Translations under genes and position numbers: made by a program
Notes under the pieces: model-generated
What the model saw: only the letters and a program-made list of their open reading frames with translations
Databases searched by the model: none
Told to the model about the DNA's origin: nothing
Shown here: positions 15,741 to 24,593 of the stretch, piece after piece
How the letters are laid out: each line of letters starts with the position of its first letter
Numbering within the stretch: the first letter of the stretch is position 1
NCBI GenBank assembly: GCA_963578605.1
Contig: CAUZEA010000088.1
Location: 1 to 24,892 of the forward strand
DNA length: 24,892 nt
Direction of reading: 5' to 3'
DNA from: JAKVCB01 sp963578605
GTDB lineage: Bacteria > Planctomycetota > Planctomycetia > Pirellulales > Lacipirellulaceae

Positions 15741-18700
15741 TTAATTTGTCGGTTGCAGCAGGTACATCGTGATGCCTCGGGCCGGGATCATACCTCCGAC
15801 GGATATCGGGCTGTTTGTACTGGGGGAAGCTACCTCGGTCACTCCGTCGGCGGCGACCTGCGTCACTTTCCATGTGCGGGCTGGTATATCCTCATAAGGT
15901 GTGAGGTCAAACTGGGCAGAGTAGTCCAAGTTGTTTCCCGAAGCGTTGGCAACAAATATACCAACGTCACCATCCTCGGCCAGGAAGGTACCGCTTGTAA
16001 GTGCCGGAAACTGGCAGGGAGTGGTTACATAACCGGCCGTATAAGTTAGTTGTGGCATTGAGGCGGGAGTGGTGAAGTTGAGTGGTCGTAACACGCGCCC
16101 GTAGGCGAGGAATTTTTTTGCATGGGGTTGTTTGTAGTAGCCAACCACTTGGGCCAGGAAATCAACTATTTCCCGATGCTCTGGATTCTTCAGTGACACG
16201 TTCATGTCACGGGGTCGGAGGCGAATGCGCCCCACTTGAGACCCTTCTATGAACAGCGACGTGGCTTCGATAAAGAAGGCATCCTTGCGATATTCCTTTT
16301 CATACCGTCCCTTGTAGCCAGCGCCCGTAGACACCTCCAGCCCATAGGAGGTGACGTAGTCCTGGTAGACCGCTGCAAAGATGGGTGCCTTGTTATCGGG
16401 CCACAGGGTAAATGCAAGATTCCCATCGGTAACATCGATCATGTTTTCCGACATATTTTCCCCGGTCGTAATCGCCTCGGGGTCAATGGCTTTCATGCGG
16501 TTATAGATAACCTCATTGAGTTTGTGCATCCCGTCGGTTGCAGAGCTTCCCCCTCCTGCCGAATGACCGTGCCCGATCCAGTAGCATGGCATTGAGCTTC
16601 CCTGCATGACGTCAAGGTAGAAGCCACCGACATGCTCATTTTTGACCATCAGCTCCAAGGTTTCGGCCAAACGGTTTTGCCACCATTGGGTATGTGCGCA
16701 CGGCATCCAGTAATAGAGGGTTCCCCACATGCGAAGCGCGCCGTGGAGATCGCGGGTGATGTGTGGGTGTGCCTCTTGGGCATACGGAGAGTTGTTGGTT
16801 GGCCCCTGGTCAAAAATTTCAAGGGGGATGTACGGGCAAAACATTCCGCCAGAGTTTCGTAGTTCTCTAAGAAGTGAAGAGAGTTCCGGGAGTGCCGGAA
16901 CTTTCGGATAATTTCCTCCTGCGCCGTGCGTAGAAATCAGGTGATACCAGCGGGAATCGGGATTATTGTTGACGCGGCGCGAATTCCAGGGAAGGCTTGC
17001 GACCGTAAATTCGTCATCGTAATCATGCCAGCCATAAAAATTCATGGCCATCGGCAACCCTGCCCAGTCCAGCCATTCGTGGAAGTGAGCGATGGCGATG
17101 CGCAGATTTTCGTCAATATCATGGGTGCCTTCTGCCGAGTCGCTGCTAAGTGAATAAAATATAAGAGGTGCTTCAGCAAACCACTTGGGTGAGTCCTTCC
17201 GGGTGGAGAGCGGCCCCTTGCTGAGCCAGAACTGCTGCTTGGCCCATTTGCGGTAACGCATTGCCGCATCGTACCAGTCACCTTGCTGCGGCCCGACAAC
17301 ACAGTCGTACTCAAGCGAAAACGGCTCATTCGAAAAGGCGATATTGTCCGGAAAGTGTGCGAGTGTCCAGATAAGACCTGCTTCGGAATTTTGATACTTT
17401 GAATTGGTAAGGTGCGGCTGGGGATCAAAGGTGCCAAAGTAAATCCCCTTGCCGCTTTTGCCGTTGTACAGTGACATGAACTGCATGTTGATGTCATGCG
17501 GATAGAACGCGCCTCTACTGGCGTAGTGTGCCCCGAACCCGGTCCTCGCCGCAAAGGGGTTTTTGACAAGGCCACCTCTTCCACGCGGCATTACGAAGTA
17601 ATTTTCCTGGGGGTTTCCGATCGGCGCGAAATTAAGGATGGGAAAATTAACCCGCTCCAGGCCATATCGTTTACTGCGGTTGGTGACGTTAATCCTCCAG
17701 TAGGAGAGCGGGTCCCCTTCCTGTAGGCGAAACGAGGCAGTCACGTCAAGCACGCCTTTATCTTCACGGGCGTCCATTCCCTTGAGAGTGAGGTTAAGAA
17801 CCGTGCCATCGGGAGTCTCTTCCACGTTCCAGGAAGTTGTGTTTGCCTTTTGGGAACCGACGGGGAATGCGTCGCCGGCCATCTCGCCGACGATGCCGAA
17901 GCCGGTGGGTTTCTCAAGGTGTCGTTCATCCTGCTTCAAGTGGATTGGATCAAGGGTCATCGAGACCTCAAACAGATCGGCGATCGACAGTGTGTCCTTA
18001 CCCCCGAGATAATCCTGTTTCTGCTCGATCCCGTAAATCTGTCGCAGCGCAAACCCGCCGGAAAGCTTGTCAAATGCGAGCCCAATCTTGTTGTTGGCAA
18101 AGTAGAGTGCATCTTCGGTTTCTTTGTGCGTAATAGCACCTGCGTGATTATGGAAGAAGTCAATCGCTTGCTGCGTCTTAGCTGCCACTCTGTCTCCGGC
18201 AAGGTGTAACCCGTGTTCTGAGGCCCCTTCTCGAAGAATCGAACGGATCTCTTTTCTGGTGAGCGCGCGATTGTAAAGACGTACCTCGTCAACCTGCCCG
18301 ACAAAATTGTTTGCACCCGGTGGGCAGATAGATACCTGGTCGGCCTTTGCATAAGAGGTGTGCTGACTCTCGCGACTCGCGGCAAGATCGCCATTGACCC
18401 ATAAATTCGATCGCGTTCCATCAAACGTGCCGACTACATGATTCCACTGGCCAACCTTGACGCGGGTGACAATCGAATTTGAGCCTGATCCGATATACCA
18501 GTAGATCGCATTGTTGTCGTACTGTGCGAGGAGAAAATTCGAGAGGCCGGCGCCGAAAATACTGGTAAGTGTTTTGGCGTTCTGAGTCGGTCTTATCCAC
18601 AATGCTGCAGTCACAGGGCCGGTGAGGTTAAATGATGGGGTTCCGCTGGAAGCTACGGCACGAGGTCCCGCCGTAAAATTAAGGGCGTATCCGTCGCCAA

Positions 18701-18881
18701 GCTTCATCCAGGTGGCGCCTTTAACGGTGATGGGTTGACCATTCCCGCCGTGATTTTTTGCCACCTTTCCCGTGCCTTCGTCAAAATTCCACTGAGCAAG
18801 TAGTCCGCTTGGCTCAGCCTTTGCAGAAAGACAAGCGGGTAGACTCAGCAGAGAAAAAAGGATTACTCGAAAATGGATCAC
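15741..18881 (-). CDS. Secreted LamG-domain glycoside-hydrolase-like protein, 1046 aa
   Basis: Exported multidomain protein. GTG at 18881 was taken as start because AAAGG lies 7 nt before it; GTG codons at 18902 and 18896 are alternatives. Signal peptide FRVILFSLLSLPACLSAKA (a lipobox at Cys is possible but Pro at -2 is atypical). Residues about 30-220 are a LamG/concanavalin-A-like domain: LLAQWNFDEGTGKVAKNHGG, VGQWNHVVGTFDGT, GQVDEVRLYNRALTRKEI. The large remainder resembles TIM-barrel glycosidase-like proteins annotated as DUF6259. HVGGFYLDVMQGSS offers a nucleophile-like Asp and AITTGENMSENMIDV an acid/base-like Glu, as in retaining alpha-glycosidase clans. The C-terminus is a beta-sandwich-like tail. 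It probably cleaves an extracellular glycan; substrate unknown. The preceding gene is the FG-GAP protein, 154 bp away. Confidence 0.75.
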   Translation of the reverse strand: MIHFRVILFSLLSLPACLSAKAEPSGLLAQWNFDEGTGKVAKNHGGNGQPITVKGATWMKLGDGYALNFTAGPRAVASSGTPSFNLTGPVTAALWIRPTQNAKTLTSIFGAGLSNFLLAQYDNNAIYWYIGSGSNSIVTRVKVGQWNHVVGTFDGTRSNLWVNGDLAASRESQHTSYAKADQVSICPPGANNFVGQVDEVRLYNRALTRKEIRSILREGASEHGLHLAGDRVAAKTQQAIDFFHNHAGAITHKETEDALYFANNKIGLAFDKLSGGFALRQIYGIEQKQDYLGGKDTLSIADLFEVSMTLDPIHLKQDERHLEKPTGFGIVGEMAGDAFPVGSQKANTTSWNVEETPDGTVLNLTLKGMDAREDKGVLDVTASFRLQEGDPLSYWRINVTNRSKRYGLERVNFPILNFAPIGNPQENYFVMPRGRGGLVKNPFAARTGFGAHYASRGAFYPHDINMQFMSLYNGKSGKGIYFGTFDPQPHLTNSKYQNSEAGLIWTLAHFPDNIAFSNEPFSLEYDCVVGPQQGDWYDAAMRYRKWAKQQFWLSKGPLSTRKDSPKWFAEAPLIFYSLSSDSAEGTHDIDENLRIAIAHFHEWLDWAGLPMAMNFYGWHDYDDEFTVASLPWNSRRVNNNPDSRWYHLISTHGAGGNYPKVPALPELSSLLRELRNSGGMFCPYIPLEIFDQGPTNNSPYAQEAHPHITRDLHGALRMWGTLYYWMPCAHTQWWQNRLAETLELMVKNEHVGGFYLDVMQGSSMPCYWIGHGHSAGGGSSATDGMHKLNEVIYNRMKAIDPEAITTGENMSENMIDVTDGNLAFTLWPDNKAPIFAAVYQDYVTSYGLEVSTGAGYKGRYEKEYRKDAFFIEATSLFIEGSQVGRIRLRPRDMNVSLKNPEHREIVDFLAQVVGYYKQPHAKKFLAYGRVLRPLNFTTPASMPQLTYTAGYVTTPCQFPALTSGTFLAEDGDVGIFVANASGNNLDYSAQFDLTPYEDIPARTWKVTQVAADGVTEVASPSTNSPISVGGMIPARGITMYLLQPTN

Positions 18882-19035
18882 TGAAATACCTTTCACAAAC
18901 ACGGGTGTTAAAATATTGCGTGGCCGACCCGTGTGGACTTAATGTTGAAATAGGGACAAAAATCGAAAAGAAAGGCTGGCTGGCTGTAACTGTTTTCTCG
19001 ATTCTTCATTACCCCATGAAAACTCGTTCGTCGGG

Positions 19036-20448
19036 TTATTCGGCGTTATGGAGACTCCATTCTCCGCCGTGCAGTCGTAACGATCCGGGAAGGACAGACT
19101 GGCCGAGAAAGGTTCCATCCCCGTTGCCCTGGTAGATATTCATCGACTGGTGTCGGTAGTTGGCAGAAATAAAATCGAGGTGTCCATCCTGATCGAAATC
19201 AGCAACAGTCACCCCGTAAGAGCCATTTCCGGCCGGGTACTGGGTGAGACTGAAGTGGCCGGTGGCGTCATTCAAACCGACCGAGACAAAATCCTGCTGC
19301 CAGTGGGTTACGACAAAATCCATGTCGCCGTCGTGGTCAAAATCGCCCAGGCCAAGGAAGGCGGCATCGGGCCCGGCTTGCAAAATGCTGTGCGGCACAA
19401 ATGTGCCATCACCGTTGCCGCGTTGCAGTTGCAGCGCCGATTGATCCATCCAGACGATTAGCGCATCAGGTTTGTCATCGCCAGTGAAGTCCGCAATGCG
19501 GACATTGTTGGCATTGAAATGGCTTCCCTTCCGTTGATTGAGCTCGAGTCGATTGGGGTGGGCATCAAGCTGGACGTTAATTTTCCGAGGCACCAGAGGC
19601 GACTCTGGCTGGAAAATATTTACGCCTGGATTCAGCAGGTAGGTGACAGTGGGGGCGCGCTCGTTGGGGGCAAAAATGTCGAGATATCCGTCGCCGTTAA
19701 CGTCTACCGTCTCGGCGTAATAAGCCGACCACCCTGCTTTCGCGATTTTTGGAGGCCCAAATTTAAAATTGCCGTAGCCCTTGCGAATCATAAAGCGTCC
19801 ATCTTTCAGATCCCCGCGGATGTACCCGACCCCGCGAGCCGTGTACACGAGGTCGAGCAAACCATCGTTGTCCAGATCGACCATCGCAACTCCCTGGCCA
19901 GAACTGGGCGTTTGATAGCGTCTTGCCGGAATCATCGTTCCAGCGACATTCCGGAAGATTTGAATGCGGCCTCGAAAGTGTGGGCGGAGTTCTTCGACGC
20001 TATAAGATTTGTCGGACGTGTCAATGGTTGGTCGTTCATGCAGCGCAACTGCAAGATCAGGAAACCCGTCGCCGTCAATATCGCCCGCGGTGAGGTTGCA
20101 CGCATTTCCAACTGGGTCTGTTGGATGATGGGAGACGCCACTGAGCGTAAATCCAAATTTCCCATCTCCCTTCAAGATGGCAATTGCGTCACTTTGGTTG
20201 TAGCTGACGGCAAGATCGAGATGGCCATCCTGATCAAAATCAGCGTGCACCACCTTGTAGGCTCCGCAGTTGAATCCATGGGTCTCGCGGGGCCTGTCAA
20301 AGGTGAGTTCGTCATCCTCAGCGTTGTAAAGTTGAGCCTGTTGATCATCTTCGGTGGGAGGTGTTGTGGGTGCTCCGTGGCTGGGATCGACTGGAGCTAA
20401 AAGCAGGTATGCTGTTAAGACGTAGAAGGAAAGCTGGTGTCGGTTCAT
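19036..20448 (-). CDS. Secreted FG-GAP/VCBS repeat protein, seven-bladed propeller, 470 aa
   Basis: ATG at 20448 chosen; a TTG five codons earlier is possible. The signal peptide RHQLSFYVLTAYLLLAPV is followed by cleavage near SHGA. The mature part contains seven calcium-binding FG-GAP-type blades, each with a Dx(D/N)xDGxxD-like core: ADFDQDGHLDLAV, GDIDGDGFPDLAV, VDLDNDGLLDLVY, VDVNGDGYLDIFA, ADFTGDDKPDALI, GDFDHDGDMDFVV and ADFDQDGHLDFIS. Seven repeats fit one integrin-alpha-like beta-propeller. Such domains usually bind ligands or scaffold other extracellular proteins; no enzymatic residue is apparent. It is the first gene of the minus-strand run and diverges from the NagB-like gene, so it may assist the LamG/glycosidase-like protein outside the cell. 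That link is an inference. Confidence 0.85.
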   Translation of the reverse strand: MNRHQLSFYVLTAYLLLAPVDPSHGAPTTPPTEDDQQAQLYNAEDDELTFDRPRETHGFNCGAYKVVHADFDQDGHLDLAVSYNQSDAIAILKGDGKFGFTLSGVSHHPTDPVGNACNLTAGDIDGDGFPDLAVALHERPTIDTSDKSYSVEELRPHFRGRIQIFRNVAGTMIPARRYQTPSSGQGVAMVDLDNDGLLDLVYTARGVGYIRGDLKDGRFMIRKGYGNFKFGPPKIAKAGWSAYYAETVDVNGDGYLDIFAPNERAPTVTYLLNPGVNIFQPESPLVPRKINVQLDAHPNRLELNQRKGSHFNANNVRIADFTGDDKPDALIVWMDQSALQLQRGNGDGTFVPHSILQAGPDAAFLGLGDFDHDGDMDFVVTHWQQDFVSVGLNDATGHFSLTQYPAGNGSYGVTVADFDQDGHLDFISANYRHQSMNIYQGNGDGTFLGQSVLPGSLRLHGGEWSLHNAE

Positions 20449-20889
20449 GTGGGTACCGTTCAAAAGTCAGGCCTTTTGGGTTTGTTGGGACGCTGCAGTG
20501 GTTTGACGAACACAGGCGAGATCTCCTGTGGTGAAAGCCTGTTTGTGTCGGCCTGGTTTGCCCTGGTGGTCAACTCCATTGCTGAAATGCCAGGTTCGAT
20601 CTGTGAACGGGCACTACGGCACGGGCCGATGAAAGTCCCGTTGGTCAGTTAAGTGTAACATAACCCAAATGGAATGCTATTGAATTGAAGTGGCCTGTCG
20701 GTAGGGTGTGGAATCCGGAGGGAATGCGATTGGTAACAAAATGAATGTTTCACGCTGTAGCTGGCGACCGGTGGCTGAGGTTATCATTGGGCGGGTCGTT
20801 GTCGCTGCGGTTGGCCTGCATCGCGTAATTCGCGATATCGGGAACGGGTGGCCTGCCTGCTTGAGGAGTACCAGAGGGAGAAAGTTTTC
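20449..20889. promoter_or_regulatory. Divergent promoter region between the two catabolic gene sets
   Basis: 441 bp with no credible gene. The most distinct element is a perfect inverted repeat ATCGCG-TAATT-CGCGAT at 20820-20836, centred about 60 bp before the NagB-like start codon, suitable as a repressor or activator operator. The plus-strand gene is preceded by AGAGGGAG at about 20873. No promoter boxes were assigned with confidence. Confidence 0.45.
20820..20836. promoter_or_regulatory. Palindromic candidate operator
   Basis: Perfect 6-bp arms ATCGCG and CGCGAT separated by TAATT, lying 53 bp upstream of the NagB-like start codon in the divergent intergenic region. No regulator gene is present in the window, so the binding protein is unknown. 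Confidence 0.35.
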
Positions 20890-21657
20890 ATGGCCCAACT
20901 CAATTACGGGAAAACGGCGATTGTTCGCTGCGAAGATTACCGCGACTTGGGCGAACAAGCCGGTGCCGCCGTAGGCAATCGCATACGGTTATTGTTGGAG
21001 GCGCAGGAAGAAGTGCGCATTGTGTTTGCTGCCGCCGAAAGCCAGGGCTCGTTTTATGTCGCCCTAGCCCGGCAGCCGGGAATCGATTGGCAACGCATTG
21101 TTTGTTTTAATATGGATGACTTCTGGGATAGGGCTTTGCCCCGCCAGTATGCGTGTGGCTATCAAACCGAGCAGCAACTCTACGCCCACGTTTCTCCCAA
21201 GGCGTATCACCTTATTAATTACAAAGCCCCCGATCCTGAAGCCGAGGCTGCCCGGTTTGCTGCATTGGTGCAGAAAAAACCAATCGATATCCTGTGCCAG
21301 GGGATTGGTACATCGGGCCATTTGGCGCTCAATGAGCCTGGTGATACGGATTTTCACGATTCACGCTGGGTGCGGGTAGTTGCCGTGGCCGAACAATCAA
21401 AGATCCAATTACGCGACGATCCAAATTTCCGTGACCTGGGCTATATTCCCGACAAAGGCATTACGATGACCATCTCGGCCATGCTCAGTGCCCGTTTTAT
21501 TTATACGATGGTGCCACTTGCACTCAAGAAACCTATCCTCACCCGTCTGCTGGAGGCTACGGAACCTACTGAAGAATTGCCAGCCTCGATCATTAGTACG
21601 GTTGAAGGTACGTTGTTTGTTGACGAAGAAGCGTGTCCCGATATTCTGAGAACCTAA
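20890..21657 (+). CDS. NagB-like sugar-phosphate isomerase/deaminase, 255 aa
   Basis: Cytosolic member of the glucosamine-6-phosphate deaminase/isomerase superfamily, which opens and isomerises amino-sugar phosphates. ATG at 20890 chosen for GGGAG about 9 nt upstream and because homology begins there. Motifs: VRIVFAAAESQGSF (phosphate-loop region, about 42-54), IVCFNMDDF (Asp76, equivalent to the catalytic Asp72 of E. coli NagB), and GIGTSGHLALNEP (138-150) with His144 and Glu149 kept. The Asp141 equivalent is Ser142, and the usual TGxTP loop is AAAESQ. This fits the NagB-like subfamily with an ATGxSQ loop rather than classical NagB, so true deaminase activity is uncertain. It is first of a plus-strand set with the sialidase-fold and cupin genes. 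Confidence 0.85.
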   Translation: MAQLNYGKTAIVRCEDYRDLGEQAGAAVGNRIRLLLEAQEEVRIVFAAAESQGSFYVALARQPGIDWQRIVCFNMDDFWDRALPRQYACGYQTEQQLYAHVSPKAYHLINYKAPDPEAEAARFAALVQKKPIDILCQGIGTSGHLALNEPGDTDFHDSRWVRVVAVAEQSKIQLRDDPNFRDLGYIPDKGITMTISAMLSARFIYTMVPLALKKPILTRLLEATEPTEELPASIISTVEGTLFVDEEACPDILRT

Positions 21658-21677
21658 CGGCCGCTCTGTTTGTGGAG

Positions 21678-21716
21678 TTGGTTGCCTTCGGCTCCAATTA
21701 ACGCCCCCCCTTTTTT
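21678..21716 (+). terminator. Possible terminator after the NagB-like gene
   Basis: A TTGG-GCC / GGC-CCAA hairpin (21678-21697, UUC-type loop) is followed about 13 nt later by six T. The spacing to the T-run is longer than usual, so termination may be partial. A second perfect hairpin, CGGGAGTG-TTG-CACTCCCG, lies at 21738-21756 without a T-run. Confidence 0.4.
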
Positions 21717-21874
21717 AGTTCGCCGAAATAGAAAATCCGGGAGTGTTGCACTCCCGAAGAACTGCGGTGGCCCGGGGAGTGGTGTTTTTAAACAATTGGG
21801 AGGCGTATTGTTGAGCGATTCCCGGGCAACCAGCGCTGGATGCAATCGGAAACAGTAGAGAGAGACAACTTGCC

Positions 21875-22969
21875 ATGTTGTTTGAACGACACGTGTTCCG
21901 CGAGGCGGCCGCCGAGCATCCCCGCTATTCTTGTGGCGGCTTCTTGGAGCTCAAGGACGGCAGGTTAATGATGGTTTACCAGGAGTACCTGGCGGGCAAT
22001 ACACGCAGCGAATTTTCCGGCGACGACGAGGCACCTTGCCGGTTATGTGCAATGTATTCCACGGATCGCGGACGGACCTGGGGCGGACACCGTGTGCTGG
22101 TGGAAAACAACCCGGGTGATGTGAATGTGCATTTCCCGGCCGTGTTGCGTCTGGCGGACGGGAGTATCCTGTTTTATTTCCTGCGTTATCACAACCTGGA
22201 GTTGTACGCGCAGACAACCTTCACAGGATACATGAACCGCAGTGACAATGAGATGGAGAGTTTCACACCCATTACAGAGGTGAAGTATGATGGGCATGTA
22301 TTTCTTACCCTCCGCTCGGGCCGGATTGTGTTACCCTATTTAAGGCCAGACGGGCCGTGGGGAAAGGAACTTATTTACTCCGGCACAATTTATAGTGACG
22401 ATCTGGGACACACCTGGACAGCATCGAGCGAGATTACTTTGCCACTGCGGGGTGCGATGGAGCCTCGGATCGCTCAGCGGCGAGATGGCAGCGTTTTCAT
22501 GGTGATGCGTACAAAGCTAGGGAACGTCTTTTCATCGGTTTCGACTGACGAGTGTGCCACCTGGTCGAAACCACAGCCCACCGGTCTACGCGCTCCCGAA
22601 TCGATGGCGGGTCTCCACCCGATTGGCGACACTGGCGACATGGTCATTCTCTGGAACGAAGTCGAGGAGTACGACTACCAGTACAACCACTGCGGCAAAC
22701 GCACTCCCTTGACCATCGCCGTTTCCAAGGATGGCGGCGAAACCTGGGTTCACAAAAAACAAATCGAGACGGACCCTGATTGGGAATTTACCAATCCTCA
22801 CTGCTACTTTGCCCCGGATGGGGAGTTGATCATCGACTATGAAGCTTCGAAGATGAAGATCGTGGAATTCCCGGGTCTATTTGGGCGAGAACGGATGTCG
22901 ATGCGCGCGATTATCGCCGACCTGGAGTGGCTCTACAGTGATGCGAAAGACGTGATAGGGATCATGTAA
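21875..22969 (+). CDS. Sialidase-superfamily (Asp-box/BNR) protein, 364 aa
   Basis: Six-bladed-propeller-type protein of the sialidase superfamily. Four Asp-boxes (SxDxGxTW) are visible: STDRGRTW (about 62), SDDLGHTW (174), STDECATW (223, degenerate) and SKDGGETW (284). Arg and Glu residues that may shape the pocket include EPRIAQRRDG at about 196 and HPRYSCGGF near the N-terminus. There is no signal peptide, so the product is probably intracellular, unlike most sialidases. A GAGAGAG stretch precedes the ATG. Many non-sialidase enzymes and binding proteins share this fold. With the NagB-like and cupin neighbours, a role in processing an imported sugar is plausible, but the substrate is unproven. 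Confidence 0.82.
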   Translation: MLFERHVFREAAAEHPRYSCGGFLELKDGRLMMVYQEYLAGNTRSEFSGDDEAPCRLCAMYSTDRGRTWGGHRVLVENNPGDVNVHFPAVLRLADGSILFYFLRYHNLELYAQTTFTGYMNRSDNEMESFTPITEVKYDGHVFLTLRSGRIVLPYLRPDGPWGKELIYSGTIYSDDLGHTWTASSEITLPLRGAMEPRIAQRRDGSVFMVMRTKLGNVFSSVSTDECATWSKPQPTGLRAPESMAGLHPIGDTGDMVILWNEVEEYDYQYNHCGKRTPLTIAVSKDGGETWVHKKQIETDPDWEFTNPHCYFAPDGELIIDYEASKMKIVEFPGLFGRERMSMRAIIADLEWLYSDAKDVIGIM

Positions 22970-23118
22970 AGTTTGGGTATGAATACCTCCGAGCACCAGA
23001 TGGGGCGAAGTGCAATGCAGCACGAACTACAAATCTTTGCAAGCAAAAGGTTGTCGGTGCAAATAGAGCGACCAGGAAACAGATTTAATGTGGGCCAAGA
23101 CGCCCTGGATGTCGAACT

Positions 23119-23853
23119 ATGATTCAATCTGCTGATTTGAAGAACTTTTGCGAAGGCACAGTGGTGTCCGTCTTGCCGGATGAGGTTGAAGGGTTGGTGA
23201 CCTCTTTTGTGGCACTGCCTGAAAATCAGGCTTACCAAGCAGAGATCAAAGAAGACACGGGACTCGTTTATTTATTTACAGGCGGGATGGGGCGTGTTGA
23301 ACAAGGTGTGAACAGCTGGGAAATTACGGAAATTGCGTTGTTTGTGCCTCTGTCGAGGGAGCCATTTAAAATCACCGCGGCCAACGAGCGACTGGAGGTC
23401 CTTGAATTGGCAGTCGCATTTTCCGCTGAAGACAGGGAGAGTTTTAATGAACACGAGCACAAGATTCAATCGTTTCAGACGTATTCTTCCTGTGGGACCT
23501 ACAAAGAAAGAGTCAAGAGTGCCAAGACGATAAGCCGCACGCTGCTTCCGGAGTACACTTTTCCCCGGCTTTGCATTGGCTCGGTGGAGACGACTGGACC
23601 GGACCAGGTTGCCGCTCACCAGCATCCGATGTTGGAACAGCTCTTTTATGGGCTCAAAGACAACTGCTGTACGGTTCACGCTGATGAGGAGACGGTAGCA
23701 TTCACTGAAAGGCAGCTGATCCACATACCACTTGGCTCCAACCACGGTGTAGAGGTCAGCGTGGAAAAAAAACTTCATTACATCTGGATCGATTTGTTCA
23801 AACACCAAAAGGGTATGGAGTGGATTGCGCAGGAGCACGTCCACGACGAATAA
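23119..23853 (+). CDS. Cupin-domain protein, 244 aa
   Basis: Cytosolic beta-barrel protein. The C-terminal half holds a cupin core: AAHQHPMLEQLFYG (HxHxxxE with Gly after, motif 1, about 169-182) and IHIPLGSNHGVEV (PxGxxH, motif 2, about 207), giving a likely 3-His/1-Glu metal site. The N-terminal half (about 1-100) has a similar strand pattern (LVYLFTGGMGRVEQG, ITEIALFVP) but no metal ligands, so it may be a degenerate second cupin; the family would then be bicupin. Cupins near sugar genes are often isomerases, epimerases or sensors, and no specific one is recognised here. It lies 149 bp after the sialidase-fold gene on the same strand, with no clear terminator between them. Confidence 0.75.
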   Translation: MIQSADLKNFCEGTVVSVLPDEVEGLVTSFVALPENQAYQAEIKEDTGLVYLFTGGMGRVEQGVNSWEITEIALFVPLSREPFKITAANERLEVLELAVAFSAEDRESFNEHEHKIQSFQTYSSCGTYKERVKSAKTISRTLLPEYTFPRLCIGSVETTGPDQVAAHQHPMLEQLFYGLKDNCCTVHADEETVAFTERQLIHIPLGSNHGVEVSVEKKLHYIWIDLFKHQKGMEWIAQEHVHDE

Positions 23854-23867
23854 AAAACATCGGGCGG

Positions 23868-24515
23868 TTATGGCAGGTGGTGTTCTTCTGGCGGATCGTT
23901 AGCGGCTGGCACAAAGAGAGGGGTGCCGTATTGTGCGATTCCGAACTTTCCAATGACTTCCTGAATGTCGGGAGAGGTGAGGAAATCGACGAATTGCTGG
24001 GCTGCTCTAAAGTTGACATGCGGGTGTTTGGCTCGACTGACTATCATTGCGGCGTATTCATTTTTCATGTTTGGATCATGCTGGCAAAGGATGGCCAGTT
24101 TCAAATTATCCCGTTGGGCCAGAAAGGTGCCCCGGTCGCAGAGAGTGTGTGCCTGCATCTCGCTGGCCATCCGTAGGGTTGCAGCCATCCCGGAGCCGGC
24201 TTCGATATACCAGGCACCTGCCGGGGAAATTCCACAGTCGCGCCATGCCTGTTGTTCGCGAAGGTGTGTGCCGCTCTGGTCTCCCCGAGAAATAAACGGT
24301 ATCTCTTTCTTGACCATCTTCTGTATGGCTGCGCCGATATGAGGAGTATTTTTAATAGACGCCGGGTCAGACTCCGGGCCTGCAAGCAGGAAGTCGTTGG
24401 ACATGATGATGTGTCGTTGATCGGCGTAACCTTCGGCGACAAATTTATTTTCTGCAGCTGGGGCGTGTGTGAGCAGGACGTCTGCATCTCCACGCCGACC
24501 AAGTTTCAATGCCTG
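23868..24515 (-). pseudogene. tupA: TupA-like tungstate ABC transporter substrate-binding protein, 5' part removed by IS insertion
   Basis: The C-terminal 215 or so residues of a periplasmic tungstate-binding protein. The frame begins exactly at QALKLGRRGDADVLLTHAPA, a block that in intact TupA proteins follows the N-terminal signal and the TTST loop. Further matches are FISRGDQSGTHLRE (oxyanion-binding SRGDxSGTH), WYIEAGSGMAATLRMASE, THTL-like HTLCDRGTFLA and AKHPHVNFRAAQQFVDFL. The sequence upstream of the Gln codon (24513-24515) is the end of an IS3-family element, so the signal peptide and first lobe are missing from this strand. The remaining part is otherwise intact, suggesting a recent insertion. 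Partner genes tupB and tupC are not in the window. Confidence 0.85.
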
Positions 24516-24543
24516 TGACGTCCTCCCCTAAACTTGCTCCAGG
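24516..24543. repeat. Left terminal inverted repeat of the IS3-family element
   Basis: Starts TGACGTCCTCCCCTAAACTT and sits exactly at the junction with tupA coding sequence. The exact length cannot be set without the right end. Confidence 0.5.
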
Positions 24544-24593
24544 TTAAGTGAGAGAATCCAGTCCGGCCGGAGGCCGGGAAAGGATTCTTTGCG

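Noticed and set aside
19519..20400. 293-aa plus-strand open frame
   Set aside because: Antisense to the FG-GAP repeat gene, whose seven clear repeats settle the strand.
20708..20974. 88-aa plus-strand open frame in the divergent intergenic region
   Set aside because: No ribosome site, no recognisable features, and it overlaps the NagB-like gene in another frame.
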